A DNA stretch of 64,000 nt from Petrosia ficiformis (Eukaryota; Porifera; Demospongiae; Haplosclerida; Petrosiidae). Under the pieces are notes generated by a model, which was given only the letters and a program-made list of their open reading frames with translations, ran no database searches and was not told the DNA's origin. Of this stretch, positions 49,900 to 60,760 are shown in pieces; position 1 is the first letter of the stretch; each line of letters opens with the position of its first letter. The stretch is taken from assembly GCA_947044365.1 (NCBI GenBank), contig OX345636.1, positions 54,787,746-54,851,745 on the forward strand, in the 5' to 3' direction. A program made the position numbers and the translations under genes.

Positions 49900-50780
49900 G
49901 GATGCGTTTTTTTGTATAATAAATCATTATGAATATTAAATGAGTTGAGTAATATCCAAAGTGATGAATCCATCCAAGAGCATCAACACTTGCTATAGCA
50001 TTAAACATTAAATAAGCCTTAATTGTTCGTTTTGGATCATTGACTACCTCTAAAACTTCATCATGCTCTTCAAGAAAATATTTTTTCAAGCTACATACCC
50101 GGTAGTTCATCTGTAGCATTTAGGTCTGGAATATATGGTGGAAGATACATATATAGTTACAATCTATCAGCTAGTGTTGCCTTACAGGAAGCACATGGTG
50201 AATAGTACAGTTATCCATTATAAGCACAGATCTGGAACAAACTGATGAATTTCTGGTATTAGAACCATAATTATAAAATCTAAAAATTTGTCTCCATTGT
50301 AAGTTACTTCTCTTAGCTCCAATGCAATGACGCCATCACAACAGAGGGTTGCTATAGCTGAGATCCTCTGTTCTCTGTGTAAAAAACAAGTGCAGGTTGG
50401 TTGTTCACCTCTCATAGAATACACAGATCTTTATTGCATATTTTCTTCTGTCAGTCCCTGTTTCATCAAGCCACATGTCAGAAGCTGCTCAAAATCGAAG
50501 AATAACATTTCTGCTCTCAAATCTCCTCTGCACTCACTAGACCTCTGTAAAGCTATCTGTTGTATCACTTTGTGAGTGAAACCATGTTTGTGGATTATTC
50601 GGCAAACGGTAGAATTTGTAACATGGATGCGATGTAATAGTCCAAACTCTGTGGCATAGTTCGCTTAGATACAGAGGGATTTTCCATTTCCAGACCCATT
50701 ATGACCAATTCATTATAGTCAGAAAGGCACTCCATGGCAATCTGTTGCCAAACCATCACGTCAGATGAGTATACAGACTT
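49900..50780 (-). pseudogene. Tc1/mariner (DDE_3-type) transposase relic
   Basis: Order on the minus strand: helix-turn-helix remnant HRIHVTNSTVCRIIHKHGF, then MWLDETGTDRRKYAI (first catalytic Asp), MRGEQPTC, RISAIATLCCDGVIALELRE, GDKFLDFI, LIMDNCTIHHV (second Asp), then LPPYIPDLNATDEL (third acidic site region) and EEHDEVLEVV. The frame is broken several times. Ends of the element were not identified. Confidence 0.8.
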
Positions 50781-50799
50781 TCTTGCTGGCGCACAAATA

Positions 50800-51342
50800 T
50801 TTCAAATTTCACAACCTTAATAATATTAATAATTATTATTATACTGGTATTATTAATATTGCGGATTGCGTGTATGTTAGACATACATGAAATCTACAAT
50901 GTTCAAATGCAAATGTAATCAACTGTGAGGATCTGGGTATGCCAGACTGTATATAAACTTTGTACATGTGAGCGAAGGAAAGTAAAAATCTATGAGTCAC
51001 ATTGAGGTCAAGAGTACTAATCTCAAACTCGCATATATAGCTGCGAAATCTGCAGATGGGCGTGATATGAACGTGCGAAGTACTTGAGATAAGTAGGGTA
51101 GTCAGTCATATATATATTCATTTGTACAGGGGAATCATATAGCAACTGTTAAGCTTTGTCCACACTAGAACTTTAATTTACATACAATCTACTTCCTTTC
51201 ATGTGAGCGAAGGAAAGTAAATCCACACTAGAACTTTAATTTACATACAATTGAATCATTCTATCTGTTAAGGTATTTTACGTGAATACACATAGAATTA
51301 TTAGAATACACATAGTTTTATAATCATAATAATTGAATAATC
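50800..51342. other. Non-coding with a local direct repeat
   Basis: TCCACACTAGAACTTTAATT and ATGTGAGCGAAGGAAAGTAAA-like segments each occur twice (50965-51250). No gene is seen. Confidence 0.5.
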
Positions 51343-51998
51343 GGCCACCAGGTATATTCAGACACTATATTTTACTTACTACAGTCGAAGAGCTCTCAAA
51401 CCACATATGCTAGGATACAACTGCTATAGTATAATACCTTGCTACTTTCCTGCCGGCTGATGCTCTGTAGAGTTTCTGCACGAGGGCAAAATAGACACTG
51501 TCCAAAAACATTGAAGATCGGACAAACTTACGAATGCACAGACATGGACTTCAAATTGGTAGCATTGAGAGGTATTCAAAAGAAAATTATTATGCAAGAC
51601 ATATTTAATTAAGTTACTAAAACGTAGATAAAGTATATAATTATATATATAAAACAATGAATTATAAATTATAATAATTATTTATGCTCACACTGCGACA
51701 TGCTCACGTGAGTCAATGCAGAACACGTGGTGACTGGTGAGGAGGCAGGAAGGTTGTTGGTAAATAAAATGTTTTATTTTATCACCTGGCTATTCTATAT
51801 ATACACCTACCCAATAGTAGATTGTAAAGTTCAGAATTCTTAATTTCTTGTAAATCTCCCTAGTGAAGTGATGAGAAAAACCCAAGAGGCAGAAAGATTT
51901 AGAAGGTTGTTGATAAATGGGAAGTTTTAATTAATTAGGAAAAAAAAACTTAACTTTTGGAGAACACAGTATCCCTATGATTGCTGTGTGGTGACCAT
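51343..51998 (+). mobile_element. 650-bp dispersed element, copy 1 (empty site)
   Basis: Runs from CCACCAGGTATATT to ATTGCTGATGACT. A second copy in opposite orientation is at 59022-60535. This copy lacks the 850-bp insertion carried by the other; the empty site is near 51711 (TCACGTGAGTCAATGC). It contains one unit of the AT-hook repeat seen as an array at 55.1-56.2 kb. No transposase. Confidence 0.75.
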
Positions 51999-52327
51999 TG
52001 CTGATGACTAATTTTAAAGGACATGCATCTCATGTACAAACCAGCTTGCCATAGTCTCAGCCCCTCCTACTCTAACCAAGTTGAAAAATTGTGGTCGTGC
52101 CATATTTATACAGCAGCTATTGGGTTGATTAAAGGAAGTGTGGCTTAGGGTACATTGCATCATTATACATAGAGTCACAAAATCAATCATCAAGAACAGA
52201 AAGTTGCAATTGATTATAATTTGTTACAAATTTTGTTTTTCTAGAATGAAATATATATATATAGTGAAATAATTATTTATGAAAAAAAGGAAAACATTCT
52301 TTTTAAATGAGTGAAGAAATATTTCAA

Positions 52328-53213
52328 TTAACAGCACAATGGACAAATCCACTTCCTCTTTCTTTCTAAAGCAACTGATGGTACATTCACGCAAACTTCT
52401 ATGTGCAACCATTCCAAGCATTGTAACACTGTATCATATTGCAACCAGCCATTTCAGGTAAACGGCATTTACAGTACACTCCAAATGGGACCGTTTTTTT
52501 TAACTTTATGTGCACGCCTAGTCATTCAAACAGGAAATGGTGTTATTGTACCTTTCTCAAAGCAATCTAATAAATGGTTTTCATTAATTGTTGATCAAAA
52601 CACAAAGTAGTAGGATCAAGTTCATTAGTTAAATATCCAATTGCATAAAGCCCACAATCATTCAAGCCACTTTGCATACTTACATCACTATACTGCAAAG
52701 TAATTGTAGAACTCTGTGTACATAGTAAAGGTGCAACCTGCATCTTGAGAGAACAGCAAACCACAGGTGGCAAACTATCATATATACCATCACAACATTT
52801 CTGTGGGACGTAGTAGAACCTGAAACTGCTACCCAGTGGATACCGCCGATATGCAATATTTGCACAAACATGCCATATTTAATAACAAAAGATAATGTTG
52901 TTCCTAAAGATACACCTTGCAGAACACTTAAAGATGAAAATTGACTTCTCAACAATCTCTGGGCAGAGTTAATTACGTGGTCATTGAGCCATTTTCCACT
53001 TAAAAAGATGTCTTTCTCATTCATTGATAGACATTCCGCCCAAATACTAGTATGCGTGTCATTAGTTAGGGATGAATCACATTTGGTGAGATCAAAAAAT
53101 GTTTCAGAAAGATTTACTGGTGATAATATCTTTCTATAACGGTAATATGCAGTTTTTGCATTACAGTTGATTTTCTGGTTAAGTTCAACATCATATCCTG
53201 TTAATGTACACAT
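52328..53213 (-). pseudogene. Ulp1-type (C48) protease plus PHD finger, transposon-type relic
   Basis: The N-part has the Ulp1 entry WLNDHVINSAQRLL, then the catalytic His in GIHWVAVSG. After a frameshift near 52790 it continues VYDSLPPVVC and the Cys loop QSGLNDCGLYAIGYL (Gln oxyanion and catalytic Cys). After more breaks comes a PHD-like end: VYCKCRLPEMAG, MIQCYNAW and WICPLCC with TAA at 52328-52330. Ulp1 with PHD is common in proteins of large DNA transposons in sponges and cnidarians (family knowledge), so this is probably such a relic. At least two frameshifts and a stop within the C-part. Confidence 0.7.
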
Positions 53214-53259
53214 AATATATATAAATACTGACCAAACACATTGTGTAGTGTTTTTTTTT

Positions 53260-53470
53260 TAGTTTTACAATTATTGACTACTTTTAGTTATAGAAATGTT
53301 AACTAACTTAGGCCAGGCTTACTAAAAGAGTTTTAGTTAATGAACTATAGTGCCTGTTATTGACCACTTTCCATTTAAGTTAGTTATAGCTATTACAGTA
53401 GCAACAATTTGGTTTAGTTAATTTAACTAAGTGACATGGCCTTACTAAAGAGGTTTTAGCTATATATATA
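53260..53470. repeat. TTTTAGTTATAGTTAACTAAAA-type diffuse repeat
   Basis: Short degenerate copies of TTTAGTTAACTAAAA, usually beside CACAATGCCTTACTAAAAGG. The same set is scattered at 34620-34790, 36530-36730, 37070-37170 and 37490-37530 in the Ig-protease introns. Confidence 0.5.
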
Positions 53471-53585
53471 ATTATGTAACTAGGATACAAAAACATTTTG
53501 ATCACCCCTTTTTTAAAGGAAGCCACAGAAGCTTGATAGCTATCAGTAGGCTTCTTTCAGTAAAATGTTTTTATATTCATTATAG

Positions 53586-54650
53586 ATAAGGTGGTACTAG
53601 GGAGTGGGCGGATGCGACTCCAATCAGTTTCAAAATAGAATATTATATAATATGACTCTAACCTGGTGTAATAGCAACCTTCATATCTTCTGATGATCTT
53701 TATATTTGTCTGGAAGACAGAGAGTGTTGGAAAAATGTCCATTTTTGCAATCGTAATAAGTACAAAACCAAGAAAACCACGCCCACCAATCATGGCGTGC
53801 ACCAAGTACAATGCATTTTGAGAAAACAAATAGAGCCGTTTTCTGCAAATTCATTTTACTTTTATAGTTACAAGAGGCTGAAGAAAGTAGCTTTTCACTG
53901 AAACCATAAAATCTACCTTTCTAGGCACTATCAAACTCTGATCTTTCTCAGAGAGCAACTACAGTTACCACACCATTGTTTCCCACCCACCGCCTCCTCC
54001 ACCACCCGTTTAGCTTTGTTTCTGAAAATAAACTATCAGTGAAAACATTTAGGCCCAATAATTATACCCCCAGGTGGGTGTGGCTTCCAAAAAATACAGA
54101 ATTGAACCAGATTGTATGCACCAAGAAGCTTGCAAGACTAGAAACTGATTGGAGTAGCATCCGCCCACGGAAAAGACTACAACCTTAAGGTTGTAGTCTT
54201 TTCCGTGGTCCACGGGTGGTGGAGGGGGCGGTGGGTGGGAAACAATGGCGGGGTAACTGTAGTTGCTCTCTGAGAAAGATCGGTGTTTGATAGTGCCTAG
54301 AAAGGTAGATTTTATGGTTTCAGTGAAAAGCTACAGAATTCAGCTTTCTTCAGCCTCTTGTAACTATAAAAGTAAAATGAATTTTCAGAAAATGGCTTTA
54401 TTTGTTTTCTCAAAATGCATTGTACTTGGTGCACGCCATGATTGGTGGGCGTGGCTTTCTTGATTTTGTACTTATTACGATTGCAAAAATGGACATTTTT
54501 CCAACACTCTCTGTCTTCCAGACAAATATAAAGATCATCAGAAGATATGAAGGTTGCTATTACACCAGGTTAGAGTCATATTATATAATATTCTATTTTG
54601 AAACTGATTGGAGTCGCATCCGCCCACTCCCTAGTACCACCTTAACTCTA
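53586..54650. mobile_element. Fold-back element with about 400-bp arms
   Basis: The left arm starts AAGGTGGTACTAGGGAGTGG; the right arm ends with its inverse, CCACTCCCTAGTACCACCTT. The arms (about 53586-53990 and 54240-54650) are nearly identical inverses. The 250-bp centre holds the perfect palindrome at 54165-54208. Half-copies occur at 28757-29125 and 63200-63610. Confidence 0.8.
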
Positions 54651-55026
54651 TCATGGTCACTACATTTAATTATTGAATGCACTGTAGTACAGAACTGTCA
54701 CAAATGTGATTGGAAAAAAGCATGTTCAATTTTTATTCACAGATACTTAATATTTTGAAATTTGGAGGATAGATATTGTAGCTTGAATCACATGCATAAA
54801 ATACTATATGGGGAGCAAAAAAGTGATCATCAATGGCAAAAAGCTTAGAGGCAGTTCAATATTGTAGCACCCATTAACTCAATTGTACTTGTTTTCAAGC
54901 AGTGATTTAACAGCGATAGTCTTCAAAGAATAGGAGTTGTCTCCATGTACTCATTTGTTGTTAACATCATCTGAAGTGATGAAACTACAACAGTGAGTTA
55001 TATAAATTTAAAACACTAACGTTTTA
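54031..55026 (+). repeat. 1-kb duplicated block, copy 1
   Basis: From AAAACATTTAGGCCCAATAA the sequence matches 63034-64000 almost base for base (copy 2 runs off the window). It spans the centre and right arm of the fold-back and continues into a diverged dispersed repeat (54820-55135). Confidence 0.9.
54165..54208. repeat. Perfect 44-bp palindrome
   Basis: CCACGGAAAAGACTACAACC, then TT, followed directly by the exact reverse complement, with no spacer. The related copy near 63159-63185 has lost most of the right arm. Confidence 0.95.
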
Positions 55027-55139
55027 GAAAACAACATTATTGTATTTTTTTTGTACATTTTGAAATCTGCTAGTAACTTTTTAATATTACAATTTACAGT
55101 AACCTTCTAGCTCTGCCTATGGCAGGCAAGATTTAATAC

Positions 55140-56230
55140 AATCACTGAGGAATTAATTAAAACTTCCCACTCACCAACAACCTTCTTTCTGCCTCTTGGC
55201 TTTTTCTCAATCACTTCCCTAGGGAGGTCTACAAGAAATTAAGAATTCAATAATTGTATATATCAGATTCAATCAAATACTCATCTACCTTCTGTTTCAC
55301 TCTGAATTTTACAATCTATTATTGGGTTGGTACATGCAAAATAGCCAGGGGATTAATTAAAACATTTCACTACCTTCTTTCTGCCTCTTGGCTTTTTCTC
55401 ATCAATCACTTCACTAGGGAGGTCTACAAGAAATTAAGAATTCAATAGTTGTATATATCAGATTCAATCAAATACTCATCTACCTTCTGTTTCACTCTGA
55501 ACTTTACAATCTATTATTGGGTTGGTACATGCAAAATAGCCAGGGGATTAATTAAAACATTTCACTACCTTCTTTCTGCCTCTTGGCTTTTTCTCATCAA
55601 TCACTTCACTAGGGAGGTCTACAAGAAATTAAGAATTCAATAATTGTATCAGATTCAATCAAATACTCATCTACCTTCTGTTTCACTCTGAACTTTACAA
55701 TCTATTATTGGGTTGGTACATGCAAAATAGCCAGGGGATTAATTAAAACATTTCACTACCTTCTTTCTGCCTCTTGGCTTTTTCTCATCAATCACTTCAC
55801 TAGGGAGGTCTACAAGAAATTAAGAATTCAATAGTTGTATATATCAGATTCAATCAAATACTCATCTACCTTCTGTTTCACTCTGAACTTTACAATCTAT
55901 TATTGGGTTGGTACATGCAAAATAGCCAGGGGATTAATTAAAACATTTCACTACCTTCTTTCTGCCTCTTGGCTTTTTCTCATCAATCACTTCACTAGGG
56001 AGGTCTACAAGAAATTAAGAATTCAATAATTGTATCAGATTCAATCAAATACTCATCTACCTTCTGTTTCACTCTGAACTTTACAATCTATTATTGGGTA
56101 GGTACATGCAAAATAGCCAGGGGATTAATTAAAACATTTCACTACCTTCTTTCTTTTTCTCATCAATCACTTCACTAGGGAGGTCTACAAGAAATTAAGA
56201 ATTCAGTAATTGTATCAAATCCAATCAAAC
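55140..56230. repeat. Tandem array of 191/195-bp units, each with an AT-hook mini-exon
   Basis: About six units with two length forms (TTGTATATATCAG, 195 bp; TTGTATCAG, 191 bp) in the order 195-195-191-195-191. Each has, on the minus strand, a TTGTAG acceptor, a 50-nt open stretch LPSEVIDEKKPRGRKK and a GTAGTG donor. KKPRGRKK is an AT-hook (DNA minor-groove binding). The unit also occurs once inside each 650-bp element (51.8 and 59.1 kb). Confidence 0.9.
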
Positions 56231-58726
56231 ATTCCTTGTCACTCGGAACTTCAAAACTAAATGTGTACTTGCATACATTCACAGGTATTAATCAGCTTAA
56301 ATGTAAATGTACTTACCAGCCATCTTCTTGCCATCTGACTTTGTTGGTAATATAAGAGTAGAAAACAGAAATGGAAGACAAATGTCATCACCACTTAATT
56401 CTTGGTCTAGAAAAAGAATTGCATTTGAAATTTATGATTTACTATAAATATATTCATGAAATCTGAATCTGGTGAAACTTAATTGGCAACAGATTGCTGA
56501 TGGAAGACTTATTGTAACAGAACAATATCTATACTTTTACTTTTACTGATTTCAACTCTCCTTTTAAAAGCAAAAAAAATGCCCTTATTTATACAGAACA
56601 AAAAATCTTCTAGAACATTCTAGACATGACCTATCTAAATTAAAGAAAAAACAAGAACCTTCCAGAAACTAATCAAAGAGGTGACAAAGTATGATACAAT
56701 GATACAGAAAAACAAGAAACTTCCAGAAACTAATCAAAAAGGTGACAAAGTATGATATCACCACTGTAATGATATAGAACCAATAAATGATTTTTAAAAC
56801 ATATATATATTCAACATAAACTAATATATATATACATCCTTATCCAATGAACCAATCCTTGACACTTATCAAGCAAGTTTAAATAAATAAATACTTGCAT
56901 CTTAACTTCATACTGAGTATATGCATTGCTTTTTATTGCAATGTACTGTTGTCATAGTTATTTTTTCTCATTGACATATAAGTTGATAAAAAAATGTGAT
57001 TTGGAAGTAGCCATGAAGTATTAGTGGTTACAACTTTAGGAAATGAATGTACGTACAACTTACCAGTTTTACTGCATTTCTTTGACTTTAACAAGTTGCT
57101 TTGAGCTCTTTTTCTAGCCCTTTCTGCTTTAATCCTTAATTTCTCCTGTTTCTCTTTTTCCTTAGCTTCAATTTGCTGTAAATTTTCTGAACTAGTCAGT
57201 ATACGACAAGAATTGTTTTGTTCAATCACAGCAGGTGGTGGAGGAATTGGACATTTTATTAACTAATCAAATGAGCTCTGCCATAAGCTTGGTTGGTAAC
57301 TGTCGATTGTGGATTCTGAAAGAGGTGAAACTGATTATTTTGCAATTATACCCATTCATTATCAGATATATACATCACTCCAATCTAAGTGAGATTCCAC
57401 TGTTTCTTCTTCTGAGTATACAGGACTTTCGATTACTTTTGACGTTGAAATCCGTAGTTTTACAGGTGTATATAGTGGAATATATGATATCCCTGTTTCA
57501 ATAGACAGGATAAGTGCAGAATCAATTGGAAGTTTGATGGAATCTCAGACTCTGTTAAATGGAAAAATTCCCATTGTACGAAAGTCAGAAAGGATATTCC
57601 TTGGAGTCATAGCTTGAACCCAAGCTTCACTGAATAGAACTGAAAAATTGTACCTGTTGACCACAACTCCTGGATTTTTCATTATGAATTTATGGCAAAC
57701 ATCCCTCCAAGCCAGTTTTAAAGGTCCAAATACTCCCTTATCAAGAGGTTGCGTGAGGTGTGTTGTATTCGGAGGAAATGTGAATAATATTACTTTCTCC
57801 TTCAGGGCATACCGGATAGTTTCAGGGCTACAATGTGATGAATGCCCATCCATAAGTAGGAGGAGTGGGTGGGATGTTGGGGCATATTTAACAAAATGCT
57901 GGGTAAACCATAGGTGAAATAACTCCTGATCAATCCACCCTTTTGATGACAGCCCATACACTGTCCCTGGTATCTCACCTATGGTGAGATCAGGACTCAA
58001 TGTCTTCCGGTCCCATATTATCATAGGAGGCAAGCACTGTCCCCCAGCACTTACCCATCCAACTATCGTGATTGACCTTTTGAACCACTTGATATATGCG
58101 AAGGGTTCTTTATTCCACGTTTGTGGATTGTTTTGAGTGGTTTGGGGTCATATGGCATTCCACTTTCGTGAATTTTGAAAATTTGACACGGGTGACTAAG
58201 TCAATTATTTTGTTCTAATGTATCTTCAAGAATAAATATTGAAATTGTTATTTACAATCTCCCAGTCAGATGCCTTAGCTCATGAAATTGAAAGTGTGGA
58301 AGCAGTTCGTAGAACCAGCTCTGGGTGCCTTTAAGAAAAGCTTTCCCACCATCCATTAGTTACATATTTGTGGATGCCACGTGAACATAGAAGCCATTCA
58401 ACAATGGCAATGACTTCTTTACGAGTACGTCCATACCCAATAGCTGAGGATCTTGTCATAAATGTGACGAGCTCTTCCTTCTCTGTAATGTATGACGGTG
58501 GACCACTTTTTGTGCCTGGTAAAACTTTACCACTAATTCTGTCACCCAATGTACTCTTGGGTACTCCATATACACAAGCAGCTTTTCTAATACTCATTCC
58601 ATCGTGAATAACAGCTTTCATCGCTTGCTCCATGTTGACATGTGTCCAAACTTTGTAATGTGTCTGATGGGGATTTATTTGATGGTATCCTACTTCAGAT
58701 GAAGTGTATCTTCTGCGAGATACCAA
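55955..58726 (-). pseudogene. pogo/Tigger-like transposase gene relic with AT-hook 3' exons
   Basis: N-terminus 58726-58331: psq-type helix-turn-helix (MEQAMKAVIHDGMSIRKAA, VYGVPKSTLGDRI). A frameshift near 58335 then leads to RHPELVLRTASTLSIS, a TGA at 58280-58282 and AKASDWEI at a donor. Catalytic part about 58085-57545: VGWVSAGGQCLPPMIIWDRK, LLLLMDGHSSHCS (second Asp) and PPNTTHLTQPLDKGVFGPLK; the first Asp region is missing. After FPFNRV a TGA breaks the frame. Tail exon to 57064: EAKEKEKQEKLRIKAERARK. It joins in phase to 56406-56317 (QELSGDDICLPFLFSTLILP), then to AT-hook mini-exons 56184-56146 and 56004-55955. With a third mini-exon the frame would stop after five codons. Confidence 0.75.
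56407..57063. other. Intron between the tail exon and the 90-nt exon of the pogo-like relic
   Basis: AT-rich with an imperfect direct repeat (AACAAGAA.CTTCCAGAAAC, near 56650 and 56712). Its ends are the GTAAGT donor and CTAG acceptor noted for the gene. Confidence 0.5.
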
Positions 58727-59021
58727 GACTCATTCCAGAAGTGGTGGATAATATGGCTGCATAACACATATCAGAACCTACCATTGGAATAAGTGAAAGT
58801 TTGCAATACATTAATACATGTACTTAATTCTTGCCCGTACCTAATAGTTATATATGTGTGTGTCATATATGTGTAGTTAAGAAAATTAAGAAAGTTGAAT
58901 CATTCTGAGGTTAGATCAAATAATTGGCAAGGCAAGTAAAAGAATGTGTACTAGAGCTACAGAGGAGCTTTTGGGAAAACAGATTATAAAAACCCTACTA
59001 TTATAATCATTTCATGAAAGT
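58727..59021. other. Upstream of the pogo-like relic; repeat debris
   Basis: The block with AGTTAAG, GGCAAG and GTAAAAGAATGTG resembles the dispersed repeat at 40.9 and 35.5 kb. No gene is seen. Confidence 0.35.
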
Positions 59022-60535
59022 CATCAGCAATGGTCACCACACAGCAATCATAGGGATAATTTTTTCTCCAAAACTTAAGTTTCTTTCCTAATTAATTAAA
59101 ACTTCCCATTTATCAACAACCTTCTTTCTGCCTCTTGGTTTTTTCTCATCAATCACTTCACTAGAATTCAATAATTGTATTAGGTTCAATCAAATACTCA
59201 TCCACCTTCTGTTTCACTCTGAACTTTACAATCTACTATTGGGTAGGTGTATATATAGAATAGCCAGGGGATAAATTAAAACATTTTACTGCCTCTTGGT
59301 CACCACGTGTTCTGCATTGAGCGATAGTCTCGCGAGCCAGCCCCTTCGCTTGAGGAGGAAGGGTCTGTGAACTGCCTACAAGCTACTGAGCTTTTTGGAC
59401 TTCTGGCGACATGTATGACGGAGTGATCACGTGCAACTAACCACTGGCGCCAATATACTTTGAATTCAAAAAAAATGACATCTTGCGCCATATATATACT
59501 TTGAATTCAAAAAAAATACATCTTGCGAAAGAAAACGCTGCAGTGCCTATGACTTGACTATTGGCAGTATTAGCAATTGAAATAGGTGTACCCATAGAAT
59601 GCTGATTTCGCTGAAGTTGTGCCAACAGACTAGCTAACAGAAGATTAGCCATCTTGCAGAGAGTGTAGAGTGATTTGAACTGATTTCTGGTAAAGTTGTC
59701 AGTGTTCGTAAAAGTATTGCAATGGCCAAAAAGTTAACTTTGCCGGCGTTCTGACAGCTGTCTTTTATGGTTCTTGTGTTGGCAACTACAGGTTCAGTTA
59801 CAAAACTCAGAACAGGTTTTATGCTGGACGTATCATTTCTGCTGAAGTTGATAGAGATAAGAAACATCAAGTCGGTATATAGTGTAACACTGAACTCAGT
59901 ATGTTTTAGCGCATGCAGAGATACTGAAATGTAAGCTGACTAACTTCTCAGTAAGTATACATTCAGAATACTTGCAACTGACTTACTCTGTTCTTTCATT
60001 CAACAATCACTACTGTTTTTTTTTCCACAAGAACGCCTTGGCAATCGCTATATAGCAACGTTATACAACATGACGTCATTCAATAATTACAACCCGAAAA
60101 ACAAGTTGCTTGCTGGCAGTTAACTACATGTAGACCCTTCCTCTGCAAGCGAAGGGGCTGGCTTGTTCAAAGACTCACGTGAGCCTGTCGGTGTGAGCAT
60201 AAACATTATTATAATTTATACTTCATTGTTTTATATATATATACTTTATCTACGTTTTAGTAACTTAAATAATTATGTCTTGCATAATAATGTTCTTTTG
60301 AATACCTCTCAATGCAACCATTTTGAAGTCCATGTCTGTGCGTCCGTAAGTTTGTCCGATCTTCAATGTTTTTGGACAGTGCCTATTTTGCCCTCGTGCA
60401 GAAACTCTACACAGCTTCAGCCGGCAGGAAAGTAGCAAGGTATTATACTATAGCAGTTGTATCCTAGCGTATGTGGTTTGAGAGCTCTTCGACTGTAGTA
60501 AGTAAAATATAGTGTCCAAATATACCTGGTGGCTG
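59022..60535 (-). mobile_element. 650-bp dispersed element, copy 2, with an 850-bp insertion
   Basis: The reverse complement of 51343-51998 on both sides of an inserted element at 59325-60176. Left part 59022-59324 and right part about 60177-60535. The terminal ATCAGCAATGGTCACCACAC and the CACCAGGTATATTTGGACAC end match copy 1. Confidence 0.75.
59325..60176. mobile_element. 850-bp element with TAGTCTC-type TIRs inserted in the 650-bp element
   Basis: The left end TAGTCTCGCGAGCCAGCCCC continues TTCGCTTG...GGAAGGGTCTG. The right end, reversed, starts TGAGTCTTTGAACAAGCCAG and continues CCCCTTCGCTTG...GGAAGGGTCTA; TIRs are about 45 bp. The interior has no transposase. It has a duplicated ATACTTTGAATTCAAAAAAA segment and, on the minus strand, an ATG at 59652 opening a 45-codon frame (MANLLLASLLAQLQRNQHSM) that may be a captured first exon. 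Confidence 0.75.
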
Positions 60536-60760
60536 ATTATTCACTTCAATTGAATCCAGATTCATGTAGGAGCCACTATAACACTATCTACTATATATAA
60601 CTATTATTATCAATTCAAATCAAAAACATTTAAGAAATATATACAGCAGCAATGAATGTAATGTGATTGATTATATACATACAATAATTATTGTTTCATT
60701 TGTTTCTTTAAAAGTGCCTAATATTTGAATAAACCTTGCTGCACTCCTGCCTTGGTTCAG

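Noticed and set aside
53557..54758. Repeated open frames (66, 90 and 118 codons) shared with 28.8 and 63.2-63.7 kb
   Set aside because: They are copies of a dispersed repeat, occur in overlapping frames and on both arms of the fold-back, and show no domain.
55254..56029. Three identical 64-codon plus-strand frames
   Set aside because: They are read across the tandem units, antisense to the AT-hook exon; no coding signs beyond repeat identity.
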